From Leptobrachium leishanense (taxonomy: Eukaryota > Chordata > Amphibia > Anura > Megophryidae), in contig CM019063.1 in NCBI GenBank assembly GCA_009667805.1, forward strand, positions 195,032,954 through 195,096,953: a DNA stretch of 64,000 nucleotides, given 5' to 3'. Positions within the stretch are counted from its first letter, which is position 1, and every line of letters starts with the position of its first letter. Below, piece by piece: positions 1-11,554 of the stretch. A model generated the notes under the pieces. That model searched no databases, had not been told where the DNA came from, and was given only the letters and a program-made list of their open reading frames with translations. The position numbers and the translations under genes are program-made.

Positions 1-161
1 GGGATAGGTATGGAAAAGAAAAAAAACGTTCTATCCTGTACACAACCGCATTAGTGCTGGGTCTCAACTTGGGTCTTAGAGTTTCCCTAGCGTGCGCCAA
101 ACGACCTTGTTCATGGACTACTGCAGTCAAGGTGATCTGTTAGTAGGTCGTCAGGCACTAA
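1..161. other. Unassigned sequence
   Basis: No coding, RNA or repeat signal recognised. The last three bases (TAA, 159-161) are the target duplication of the next element. Confidence 0.5.
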
Positions 162-302
162 CAGGGTTATTCAGAAAGCGGTGAAAAGCAGGAGAATGAC
201 TGGAGAATGGAAAATTCTAGGTCAAAATAGCCGATTCTTTGACCAAGAATTTTCCATTCTCCAGTCATTCTCCTGCTTTTCACATCTCTCTGAATAACCC
301 TG
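162..302. mobile_element. Palindromic PIF/Harbinger-like MITE, copy 1
   Basis: The 141-bp element starts CAGGGTTATTCA and ends with its inverted match, and nearly its whole length folds back on itself. It is flanked by a 3-bp TAA duplication (159-161 and 303-305). Two other copies (24178-25073 and 42511-42691) share the ends and have TTA duplications. A 3-bp TWA duplication is the hallmark of PIF/Harbinger. No transposase is encoded, so mobilisation must have been in trans. The superfamily is inferred from target-site length and palindromic form. Confidence 0.75.
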
Positions 303-303
303 T

Positions 304-572
304 AAGTTTTAGCGACTCGCACTAAATTTTTCCTTTAGTGATGGTGTTTTAGCTCACACCAGGTGATAGGGCCCTTACTTTTATTCAGTGGTATGATTTA
401 GTGGTGAAAATTATTAGTGCCCCCCCAGTTTTGACTGCGGTATCTTCTGTGCCCCACCTAATTATTGTTCCTAGAGTCGCCTCTGCTGGAGAGGTGCTCT
501 TGCCGGGATCGAACCTGTGTATCCACAGTCTCTCTCCACGCAGAGCAGTGATGTTACCTCTACTCCACCCAT
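304..572 (-). mobile_element. tRNA-derived SINE, degenerate
   Basis: On the minus strand, 570-486 reads like a tRNA: an A-box-like TGGAGTAGAGG close to its 5' end, then a perfect B-box GGTTCGATCCC (plus-strand 505-515). The same head occurs at 44249-44325. Here the body below 486 does not show the LINE-like tail of the second copy, so this is either another subfamily or a truncated copy. It is not a functional tRNA: the arms do not pair into a cloverleaf by eye and a body follows. Confidence 0.5.
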
Positions 573-729
573 GTATGCACATTCCTGCAATATCTCAGAG
601 CTCTAGTAAGATGAATTTTTAAGAAAATATGGTAATTACAGTGAAAGAGAAAGGAACTTGGACATAAAGTGGAATGAAGTTAATTTGTCATAGAATTTCA
701 AATATATCTATAATAAAGGCTATTCTTAA

Positions 730-1976
730 AGGAACAGTCTTATTAAAAAATAGAGTTTATTTTTTTGCCCCTATATATTTGGGCTGATGCTGCTGACGGT
801 CTCTGCCCAATTATTTTTTCATGTTATTTTATTTTTGGTGACTTTACTCCTTTGTCCCTCGCCGAACAGAGCTCTTCTGCTTCAGGGACTCCCGAACCTA
901 TAAGTCTCTGAAGCTTTCTTACATAGCATAGGAGCTGCAAATTACGCAGCACAATGGGACATGCAAACACGTAACGCACACAAGTGCTGTAGCGCCTGCG
1001 CTGAACAATGGTTCAGAGCTGCACACATGTGCACATCCCTTCTGTGAGCAACAGTGATTGCTCTGAGAGAGAGAGTGATGTTGGCACGGTTTCTGCATGC
1101 TGACATCACTGGTGACTGTCAGCCGGGAAATTCATAATTCCGAGCTGCTGGTGACACTTGGTGGGGTGGTGGAAACTCCTCCACTTCGCCCAGTGTTTTC
1201 ACCAGATCACTGAAGCTGGGGGAGAGGGGGGCATTCCTCACATCCTGACCACGTTATGGGCACTATCACATTCCTGGCGCTAAAAATGGGGACACTAACA
1301 GGAAAATCCTGCGCCCCCGTTTTAACGCCATATTACGACGCAGGTGCTGAATTCAGCAGCCCTGTAACAGCTAGTAAACCTCCTGGATACTCGTGGCAGC
1401 GCTATAGTGCCACCGCAAGTATCACCTCCTGGAGTCTATAGAACTCCATGGAGGGTTGTGTTTCCAGGCCATGTGACCTGCATGATGTCGGTCTCGCAAG
1501 ATCGTGCAGGGCCGAGGAGGGAGACCGTGGACTATTTGTCCCCAATCTCACTCTCCTCCTGGTGGCCAGAAGAGGCGGATCGGGCCGTTGTTCGCGCTGT
1601 GGAATCACGGGTGAGTATCTGATTTTTTTTGGGGGTGTTTTAGCTGGTGATAGCTTCAAGCTGTGGCTAATATTTTCGTTGCCACAGCGGTGTGGTAATT
1701 AGCATTAGGTCAAGTTAGGTATTACCAAGTCCTAACGCTAATTACTCTTTGTGCTCCCCATGTTAAGTATAGGGAGTGCAAAGGACAGTAAGTTTGCGGT
1801 ATGAAATGCTATTACAGATGCGCCAACGGGTACGTTGTTTGCATTCGGGATCAGATATGGGCAGGCCACGTTAACCTCCGTTAACCTACCGCTAAACTCA
1901 CTTATGTGAGCGCTAGCATTAAGGAGGTGATAGGGCCCTTTGAAGGTAAAGTGGTCAATTTGAGTAGAGTGTTCCT
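730..1976. mobile_element. TTAA-flanked non-autonomous element (T2/Kolobok-like)
   Basis: TTAA duplications sit at 726-729 and 1977-1980. The ends are inverted: AGGAACAGTCT on the left and the complement of AGGAACACTCTACTCAAAT on the right. The right end closely matches the left end of the element at 40424-41020, so they are one family. TTAA plus AAAGGRR-type ends fits the T2/Kolobok group known from Xenopus. The 1.25-kb interior has no credible transposase reading frame. Confidence 0.7.
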
Positions 1977-1980
1977 TTAA

Positions 1981-2801
1981 TAAAATATAGGGTATTTTTA
2001 GAAGGGTGACACAATAATTTGTTTGGTGGTCATTCAAAAGAAAGCTGCTGGTACTCGTACTTGACAAGTGTCACTCTCTGCTGTTCCGTAAGTAAGAGGG
2101 AACACTTATGTCTGGGGAAAAATTAAAATAGCTAGGGGGGGGGGTTAACGGTAAAGGAGTTGATGTTGTACATTAACCACACAAAGCTTCTATTCTGGTT
2201 TGATATAGAAGCTAGTAATGGTTTCCTTATTTTTTTATTTACTGGGGAGATCGGACACTAGGTTGTGGGTAGGTGAGAAAAACAAAATATTCTCTACTCT
2301 CTTACTCTCTACGTTAATTCAATTAAAAATTCTTGACTTTGCATACAAATTTATCCACAACTGTGTCCCTGCCTACGTCTCCTCTCTTTTTAGTATGTGT
2401 ATTCCATCCCAGTCAGTTCATCCTACAAATTATATCTTGTTATTATCTCCTCATACAAGCACTCCCAGTTCTCGCCTTCCCAAGCTGCTCCCTGTTTATG
2501 AAACTCCCTCCCTCATAACATTTGACTCTCCCTGTGCCTCCAATCTTTCAAGATATCTCTAAAAACACATTACTTTAGAGAAGCATATCAGTTCACTCTA
2601 GACCCCCGCCCACACTGTACCTTTGCTGGTCCATCTTCCCACACAGCCTCCATGCACCTCACATACTCAGCTACTTACCCCCACCATTGTGTGTTACCGA
2701 CTCCTAATTGGGACGGGCGGTGTGGAGGGGGGCTGGAGGATTTTTTGATTAACTCTTCCATTTTCTCCTTCTCCCATTCTAACCTATAGTTTCCCTTTGT
2801 G
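1981..2801. other. Unassigned; possible old LINE 3' relic
   Basis: A G run lies near 2140-2150. The stretch 2218-2740 has an open segment (2218-2562, plus) whose wording vaguely recalls the C-terminal tail of vertebrate LINE polymerases, with no diagnostic motif. I make no firm call. The next transposon begins immediately after. Confidence 0.3.
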
Positions 2802-3733
2802 TACAGTTGTGTTCAAAATTATTCAACCCCCAATGCTGTAAAGGGTTTTAGGGAATTTAGTGTACATTTGTAATTGTATTCAGAATGAAATCCTACAAGG
2901 ACTTTTTAAAGAACCATATGCAACTAAAATGACATGAATTGGTTTTGTAATACAGTAGTAAATGTTTCTTTTGTGAATTCTTCATTGACACAATTATTCA
3001 ACCCCTTAAAGACTACCACTCTGAAGAACAGAGGTTCATTCAAGTGTTTTCAATCAGGTATTGAAAACACCTGTGGATGTCACGGAGCAGCAATAAAGCA
3101 TAATAAGCAACAATTAGGCAGCTTTAAAATGACTGTGATACTCAGCTCCTTCTAGACATTTACTGGTGTGGTTACAAACATGGTGAAGTCAAGAGAATGG
3201 TCCAGGAAGACTAGAGAAGAGGTGAGTACTCTTCACAGGAAGGGCAATGGCTATAAGAAGATTGCAAAGATGTTAAACATACCAAGAGAGACCATAGGAA
3301 GCATCATTCGCAAATTCAAGGCAAAGGGCACTGTTGAAACGCTACCTGGTCATGGCAGAAAGAAGATGCTGACTTCGACTGCTGTGCGCTACCTGAAGCG
3401 TAGAGTGGAGAAAAGTCCCTGTGTGACTGCTGAGGAACTGAGAAAAGATTTGTCAGATGTGGGTACTGAAGTTTCAGCTCAGACAATACGGCGCACACTG
3501 CGTAATGAAGGCCTCCATGCCAGAACTCCCAGGCCCACTCCCTTGCTGTCTCCAAAGAATAAGAAGAGTCGACTGCAGTATGCCAAAAGTCATGTGGACA
3601 AACCACAGAAGTTTTGGGATAGTGTTCTGTGGACTGATGAAACAAAATTAGAACTGTTTGGGCCCATGGATCAACGCTATGTTTGGAGGAGGAAGAACAA
3701 GGCCTATGAAGAAAAGAACACCTTGCCTACTGT

Positions 3734-3927
3734 TGTCACGTCTCGGCCTTGCCCCCTGCTGGTGGTAGCAGGGATTCCTGTTGTTTTGTTTTCAGCCTGC
3801 AGGCCATATGTTGGGCTAATTGGTCTGCGGTCACATGACCTGTTCTGCCCTATAAGTACGACCAGGATTCCCCTTGATCCTTGGACCAGGATAGTCTTTC
3901 TTGCCTAGTCCCTGTATGCTGGTTTAC
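3734..3927 (+). repeat. 5' LTR, truncated
   Basis: These 194 bp appear identical to the first 194 bp of the 3' LTR (7647-7840), then homology ends abruptly. It includes the CTATAAG TATA-like sequence. Identity implies a recent insertion, with the deletion or replacement happening later. Confidence 0.88.
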
Positions 3928-4302
3928 CACCAGGATCAATTGGCTGGGACTCCGGACTCCTCTTCTGGTAATGGACGACAAACCGGCGAGGATGTTATAA
4001 GTTCAAGCACAGATCAGCTCGACATGTTTCGTCCATAGGACTTAATCATGAGCTGATCTGTACATAACGGACCCAAACTCTTATACATCCTCCATAGTAG
4101 GAGGGATAGAAAACACCTGTGGAATCCGGCAGCGGTAAGCGTCACCGGCAGCCTCCGTGGAGCGCTCCGGACATGACGTCACCACCCCCGGTCATCCATC
4201 TTGCTTGAGGGCAAAAACTGGTCCCAGCATTGTATGAGAAAGGGCAAACTCATATATAATAGACAATACAGCGATAAAACGACGATAGATGAACCTAAAA
4301 GC
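3928..4302. other. Foreign segment between 5' LTR and minisatellite
   Basis: The segment does not match the LTR and has no long frame. It carries a hammerhead-like motif (4010-4060, minus strand) and a GC-rich part rich in CGG/CCG. It may be a fragment of a Penelope-like element, whose terminal repeats commonly carry hammerhead ribozymes. That identity is inference. Confidence 0.4.
4010..4060 (-). ncRNA. Hammerhead-ribozyme-like motif, best preserved
   Basis: On the minus strand the order fits a type I hammerhead: stem I CAGATCAGCTC pairing perfectly over 11 bp with GAGCTGATCTG; a core ATGATTA in place of CTGATGA (5 of 7 match); stem II GTCC-TAT-GGAC; the GAAA core; a tiny CA/TG stem III; and GTC as cleavage triplet. 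The two core changes (first C and the G of GA) would probably abolish cleavage, so this looks like a decayed copy. Confidence 0.5.
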
Positions 4303-6470
4303 CATATCTGTATCTACTGGCACGATGCCAGCCATGTCTGTATCTACTGGCACGATGCCAGCCATGTCTGTATCCACCGGCACGATGCCAGCCATGTCTG
4401 TATCCACTGGCATGATGCCAGCCATGTCTGTATCCACTGGCACGCTGCCAGCCATGCCTGTTCTCACTGGTAATGAAAAGCCAGCCATGCCTTTCCACTG
4501 GCAATGAAATGCCAGCCATGTCTGTATCCACTGGCACGCTGCCAGCCATGTCTGTATCTACTGGTACGATGCCAGCCATGTCTGTATCTACTGGCACGAT
4601 GCCAGCCATGTCTGTATCCACCGGCACGATGCCAGCCATGTCTGTATCCACTGGCATGATGCCAGCCATGTCTGTATCCACTGGCACGCTGCCAGCCATG
4701 CCTGTTCTCACTGGTAATGAAAAGCCAGCCATGCCTGTTTCCACTGGCAATGAAATGCCAGCCATGTCTGTATCTACTGGCACGAAGCCAGCCATGTCTG
4801 TATCCACTGGCACGCTGCCAGCCATGCCTGTTCTCACTGGTAATGAAAAGCCAGCCATGCCTGTTCCCACTGGCAATGAAATGCCAGCCATGTCCTGTAT
4901 CCACTGGCACGCTGCCAGCCATGCCTGTTCTTACTGGTAATGAAAAGCCAGCCATGCCTGTTCCCACTGGCAATGAGATGCCAGCCATGTCTTTATCTAT
5001 TGGCACGATGCCAGCCATGTCTGTATCTACTGGCACGATGCCAGCCATGTCTGTATCTACTGGCACGAAGCCAGTCATGTCTGTATCCACCGGCACGATG
5101 CCAGCCATGCCTGTTCTTACTGGTAATGAAAAAGCCAGCCATGCCTGTTCCCACTGGCAATGAGATGCCAGCCATGTCTGTATCTATTGGCACGATGTCA
5201 GCCATGTCTGTATCTACTGGCACGATGCCAGCCATGTCTGTTTCTACTGGCACGAAGCCAGCCATGTCTGTATCCACTGGCACGCTGCCAGCCATGCCTG
5301 TTATCACTGGTAATGAAAAGCCAGCCATGCCTGTTCCCACTGGCGGTGAAATGCCAGCCATGTCTGTATCCACTGGCACGCTGCCAGCCATGCCTGTTCT
5401 CACTGGTAATGAAAAGCCAGCTATGCCTGTTTCCACTGGCAATGAGATGCCAGCCATGTCTGTGTCTACCGGCACGAAGCCAGCCATGTCTGTATCCACT
5501 GGCACGCTGCCAGCCATGCCTGTTCTCACTGGTAATGAAAAGCCAGCCATGCCTGTTCCCACTGGCAATGAAATGCCAGCCATGTCTGCATCCACTGGCA
5601 CGAAGCCAGCCATGTCTGTATCCACTGGCACGAAGCCAGCCATGTCTGTATCCACTGACACAAAGCCAGCCATGTTTGTATCTACTGGCACGAAGCCAGC
5701 TATGTCTGTATCCACTGGCACGCTGCCAGCCATGCCTGTTCTTACTGGTAATGAAATGCCAGCCATGTCTGTAGCTACTGGCACGAAGCCAGCCATGTCT
5801 GTTCCCACTGGCAATGAAAAGCCAGCCATGTCCGCTTCCCCTGGCAAAAAGCCAGCCATGTCTGTATCTACTGGCATGAGCCAGCCATGTCTGTATCTAT
5901 TGGCACGAAGCCAGCTATGTCTGTATCCACTGGCACGCTGCCAGCCATGCCTGTTCTTACTGGTAATGAAATGCCAGCCATGTCTGTAGCTACTGGCACG
6001 AAGCCAGCCATGCCTGTTCTTACTGGTAATGAAATGCCAGCCATGTCTGTAGCTACTGGCACGAAGCCAGCCATGTCTGTTCCCACTGGCAATGAAAAGC
6101 CAGCCATGTCCGCTTCCCCTGGCAAAAAGCCAGCCATGTCTGTATCTACTGGCAAGAAGCCAGCCATGTCTGTATCTACTGGCATGAAGCCAGCCATGTC
6201 TGTATCTACTGGCACGAACCCAGCCATGTCTGTATCTACTGGCACGAACCCAGCCATGTCTGTATCCACTGGCACGAAGCCAGCCATGTCTGTTCCCACT
6301 GGCACGATGTCAGCCATGTCTGTTCCCACTGGCACGATGCCAACCATGTCTGTTCCCACTGGCACGAAGCCAGCCATGTCTGCTTCCCCTGGCACGAAGC
6401 CAGCCACGTCTGCTTCCCCTGACACAAAGCCAGCCATGTCGGGTACTGGTAATGAGAAGCCAGCCATGTC
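4303..6470 (+). repeat. 30-bp minisatellite array 1
   Basis: About 70 tandem 30-bp units built on GCCAGCCATGTCTGTATC-CACTGGCACGAA, with variant units reading GTTCTCACTGGTAATGAAAA. A 30-bp period is ten codons, so frames persist along the array on both strands. Occasional one-base changes shift the frame near 4485, 4895 and 5130. The same array, of different length, occurs at 56344-58290. It is not CRISPR: there are no unique spacers. Confidence 0.95.
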
Positions 6471-7569
6471 GGGTACTGACAATATGTCATTTGTGATGCC
6501 TGAGGCTGGTACCTTGCCAGTGGTTTCCGGGACAAGCTGTATGTCAGCAATGACAGCTGCACCCAGGTTAGACGAGACAGCTGTGACCACGTTTTGTTAT
6601 GAGGCCGATGTGCCTGGATTGGCACATGAGACCACTGTGCCCTTGCCCCACAGTGAGTCCAGTGTTGTCCCCACCATTGTCAAGCCTTGTGAGGTGGTCA
6701 CAAAGTCTATGTCTTGCTCTAAGAGAAGACAAGAAAAGGTGATCAACCCTAGCCAATCTGGTTCTGAAACTGCCACACTTTGTTCTGGTTCCATTGATAC
6801 TACACCCTCTGAGTCCGAGGTTGCCTTACTCCGCACAGTAATCAGGGAAATTCAGCAAGCTGGTGGTTTAAAGGGTATTGAGATCCCTAAATCACATTGT
6901 GTTCCCACGGAATATATACGGACGCCTTCTGGCTTTTGGATGCGTGAGAGGCACTGGGTAGTGCTCCAGAGACACCCTGACATTCTGAAAGGGCTGTTGG
7001 AAGACTCTGATTCAGATGATCCACAATATACTCCTCCTGGGGAGAGGTGTAAGACTGTTGTGGCGCCAACTGTACCATGTCCTGGTGATGTCCCATATCC
7101 CGAGTGTTTACCAGTCATGCACACACCCTGTACTGTATTGGTCGGGGCCACGTTTAATGGCAAGGTCATTGTCTCTGGGTAGACAGTAAGTCCACTGTGT
7201 CTTGTGGTTCCACTGTGAGTTGTAATATACAATCTCAGGGCAAGACTACTGTCACTGGATCTGGCAGTACCTCTATTGCCTCTATGTGCCATGGTGTGGA
7301 CGGAACTCCTAGATCACGGTCCAGGAGACGCAAGAGGACTAACCATAAACAACCGGGACTGATGATTCACTCCGTTCAAGGTCCAAGGTACTCATGCCGT
7401 CGGCCACCCTCAGGTACGAGACCCTAGCCCGGTTGCTGAGGGTTGTGTACGGGCCTCTAATGGTGCAGTGATCTGCAGAGAGGACCTGGAGGTTTATGAA
7501 AGAGCTTTGCTTGCTCAGGCACAAACTGACTACTCTAAGTCTGAGCGGGATTCCAATGGGTACTGGTGA
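5887..7569 (+). pseudogene. LTR-element protein with 10-residue repeats
   Basis: The frame starts inside the minisatellite with KPAMSVSTGT-type decapeptides and runs into unique sequence: a Ser/Thr-rich stretch, a basic patch (SKRRQEK), a conserved block with TVIREIQQAGGLKGIEIP and GFWMRERHWVVLQRHPDIL, and an acidic EDSDSDD. It stops at 7182 after a one-base deletion relative to copy 2. Beyond it, coding similarity continues through an Arg/Ser-rich basic region to a stop at about 7569, some 60 bp before the polypurine tract. I do not recognise the family; no protease, RT or integrase motif is seen. Its place just before the 3' LTR suggests a terminal accessory frame or the end of a larger polyprotein. 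Any true start upstream is unknown. Confidence 0.6.
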
Positions 7570-7630
7570 CTGGTCTTATCCGTTTTCATGCCATCCATGT
7601 TTTCTTTCTTGGGTGCCCAGGAGGTCACCC

Positions 7631-7643
7631 GTAAGGGAGGGGG
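7631..7643 (+). promoter_or_regulatory. Polypurine tract
   Basis: GTAAGGGAGGGGG lies three bases before the TGTCACG start of the 3' LTR, where plus-strand DNA synthesis of an LTR element is primed. The same tract precedes the 3' LTR of copy 2 (about 59440-59451). Confidence 0.75.
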
Positions 7644-7646
7644 TTA

Positions 7647-8369
7647 TGTCACGTCTCGGCCTTGCCCCCTGCTGGTGGTAGCAGGGATTCCTGTTGTTTT
7701 GTTTTCAGCCTGCAGGCCATATGTTGGGCTAATTGGTCTGCGGTCACATGACCTGTTCTGCCCTATAAGTACGACCAGGATTCCCCTTGATCCTTGGACC
7801 AGGATAGTCTTTCTTGCCTAGTCCCTGTATGCTGGTTTACTTTGATTTGCTGTGTATGACCTGGCTCATGTATTTAGGATCCCTCTCTTGTCTGACCCCT
7901 CTAGTTATGATATTCCGTGTATGACCTTTGGCTCTTGTATTTGGATCTCTCTTCTGTCTGTCCCCTGTACTGTACCGTGCTTTGGAATCTGTATGCCTGC
8001 ATTCATCGTATGTCTGGTTTATGTTTTGTTCGTCTTGCAGGCCTAGCCTAGTTAGTATCTCGAGACCACCTTTCAAGGATCTCAGTCAGGGCTTAGGGAT
8101 CTTTCTAGTTTCTGTTAATATCTTGGTTTGTTCCTGGAATCTGTATACCTGCATTTATTGTCTGTCTGGTTTATGTTTTATTCATCTTGCAAACCTAGCC
8201 TAGTTAGTATTTCGAGACCATCTTTCAAGGATCTCAGTCAGGGCTTAGGGATCTTTCTAGTTTCTGTTAATATCTTGGTTTGTTCCCTGGAAGCTGTATA
8301 CCTGTCCTTAAGGCTTCATCTCTGCAGATTGGGGGTTCCCCCTCACCCTATAGGGGGCTCCCCGTTACA
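7647..8369 (+). repeat. 3' LTR, copy 1 (723 bp)
   Basis: Runs TGTCACG...GTTACA. A TATA-like CTATAAGT lies at 7763-7770. The second half holds two tandem copies of a roughly 155-160-bp unit (CCTAGCCTAGTTAGTAT... from about 8042), where copy 2 has three. The extreme 3' part contains a short hairpin, CCCCCTCACCCTATAGGGGG, possibly part of 3'-end formation. Confidence 0.88.
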
Positions 8370-8515
8370 ACTGTGAAGCATGGCGGGGGGTCAATCATGC
8401 TTTGGGGCTGTTTTGCTTCTGCAGGTACAGGGAAGCTTCAGCGTGTGTAAGGTACCATGAATTCTCTTGAGTACCAGGAGATAATGGATGACAATGTGAT
8501 GCAGTTTCTATGTTT

Positions 8516-8685
8516 CTATAGTGGTAGAGGCCAAAACAGTAATTGAATTTAAGCAAGCATGGGATAGGCATAAGGCTATCCTAAACAAAAGATAAATCCA
8601 GGTAAAGTATCCATGTAATTGGGCAGACTAGATGGACCGAAAGGTTCTTATCTGCCGACATTTTTCTATGTTTCTATGTTTCTAT
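8516..8685 (+). mobile_element. CR1-like LINE 3' fragment inside Tc1
   Basis: The fragment matches, in opposite orientation, the 3' end seen at about 16280-16450 (words such as GGCAGACTAGATGGACCGAA) and ends in TTTCTATG octamers, typical of CR1-type 3' ends. It replaces about four bases of the Tc1 coding sequence. Unusually, TTTCTATG octamers flank it on both sides. Confidence 0.75.
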
Positions 8686-9238
8686 CACAAACCTGAGGCT
8701 TGGGAGACGTTGGCCCTTTCAACAGGACAATGATCCCAAGCATACCTCCAAGTCCACTAGAGCATGTTGCAGATTAAAGGCTGGAACATTTTGGAGTGGC
8801 CATTGCAGTCACCTGACTTAAATCCGATTGAGATCCTCTGGTGGGACTTAAAGAAAGCAGTTGCAGTGCGCAAGCCTAAGAATGTGACTGAACTGGAGGC
8901 TTTTGCCCATGACGAATGGGCGAAGATACCCGTAGATCGCTGCAAGACACTTGTGTCAAGCTATTCTTCACGTTTAAAAGCTGTTATAACTGTAAAAGGA
9001 TGTTGTACTAAGTACTAAGATTGAATGTCACTTGGGGGTTGAATAAAACTGATAATGATGTGAGCACAGAAAAGACATTTGTGGTTATCTCATTATAAAT
9101 GTTATGTTATATTTGTCTGACCTACATGTGCCTCTTTGATTTAATTGTAAGCAAGATGACTGAATGATCAAAATCAATGTCAAACTGGCCAAAACACTCA
9201 ATTTCAGTGGGGGTTGAATAATTTTGAACACAACTGTA

Positions 9239-9933
9239 CCTCTCTTCTGTCACCGTATCACTGATTATTGTGACATGTTGGTGCATGTACTCTACAAGCT
9301 TACAGATTACAAAAGCATTATTTATTAAAATGTTAAGGTCACTCCAAATCTAATTTTCACATATAAATATCTTCTTAATATTAATTATGTGGCATCAGTT
9401 TTCTAATATGGGCTCATAACTGAATGAAAATAAATGCCCCCCCCCCCCATTGAACAGACTTAAATATTTGAGCTGAATAACTGAAAACCAATAGGATTAA
9501 CGGTATCAGGTGCTTGTGCACAAATGGAACTTGACCAGATGACATCTCAGCCCTATCAGCGGAATAATCATCTGAACCACAAAGCATCACACGATCATAA
9601 AAGCAGATGATATATCTTCCGGAGACACCATGCAATTTGTCAATTTAATTACATATACAGATGAAATCGATGATGGCTAAAATATAGGGCTGAGTTTTTC
9701 TAACCCCAAGGCATTGACCTAAAGGAAAAAGGAACTGATCATCTAGTGAGCACTGTGAACTAAAGAATAACATTGGATTATTTACAGCCACTTCTATCGT
9801 TACAGTGAATACCCATGTTTCCTCTCATAAACACAAAGGGATTGTGAAATCAGAAAACATAAATAAATGATATATATCACATATACGGGCACATTCTTTA
9901 CATATATATTAATAACTTAAAAACAATCCAATA
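9239..9933. other. Unassigned, AT-rich
   Basis: Separates the two Tc1 copies. Apart from a C run near 9437-9447 I see no repeat end, coding segment or RNA. Confidence 0.5.
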
Positions 9934-9935
9934 TA

Positions 9936-11552
<1,617 letters not shown>

Positions 11553-11554
11553 TA

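Larger units (their letters stand above)
3734..8369 (+). mobile_element. LTR retrotransposon carrying a minisatellite, copy 1
   Basis: ACTGT at 3729-3733 and 8370-8374 is a perfect 5-bp duplication of Tc1 sequence. The element begins TGTCACG and ends GTTACA (TG...CA). A polypurine tract precedes the 3' LTR. The 5' LTR is cut after 194 bp, and the primer-binding site, gag and pol are missing, replaced by an unrelated stretch (3928-4302). What remains is a 30-bp minisatellite, an open frame of unknown function and the 3' LTR. The LTR words resemble the solo LTR at 26402-27202, suggesting related, probably Gypsy-like, families. A second copy lies at 56344-60335. Confidence 0.85.
3180..9018 (+). 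pseudogene. Tc1-like transposase, interrupted
   Basis: The protein would cut and rejoin the element ends in the nucleus. The first part (from ATG 3180) is open for about 185 codons: a paired-type helix-turn-helix region, a basic GHGRKK linker, a second HTH, then the first catalytic aspartate in [12 protein letters not shown]. Translation then runs into the LTR inserted at 3734 and stops at 3908. The rest resumes at 8375, is broken by the CR1-like piece, and ends in frame with SPDLNPIE, which holds the catalytic glutamate, and the typical ...KGCCTKY terminus at 9018. An upstream in-frame ATG at 3168 exists; 3180 aligns with the other copy. It cannot make active enzyme. Confidence 0.9.
2804..9236 (+). 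mobile_element. Tc1/mariner element, copy 1, split by LTR element
   Basis: TA duplications (2802-2803 and 9237-9238) flank inverted ends CAGTTGTGTTCAAAATTATT. The element matches the copy at 9936-11552 almost base for base apart from two insertions: an LTR retrotransposon at 3734-8369 with a 5-bp ACTGT duplication, and a CR1-like fragment at about 8516-8685. Without them it would be about 1.6 kb, the usual Tc1 length. The Tc1 copy is therefore older than both insertions. Confidence 0.92.

Noticed and set aside
486..570. Functional tRNA gene
   Set aside because: A- and B-boxes are present but no cloverleaf could be paired by eye and a SINE body follows; a second copy confirms a repeat.
4303..6470. 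CRISPR-like regular 30-bp repeats
   Set aside because: Units are directly tandem with no unique spacers, and the surroundings are eukaryotic transposons. It is a minisatellite.
7588..8376. Frames within the LTR as genes
   Set aside because: They arise from tandem LTR units; no domain, and the sequence is explained as LTR.
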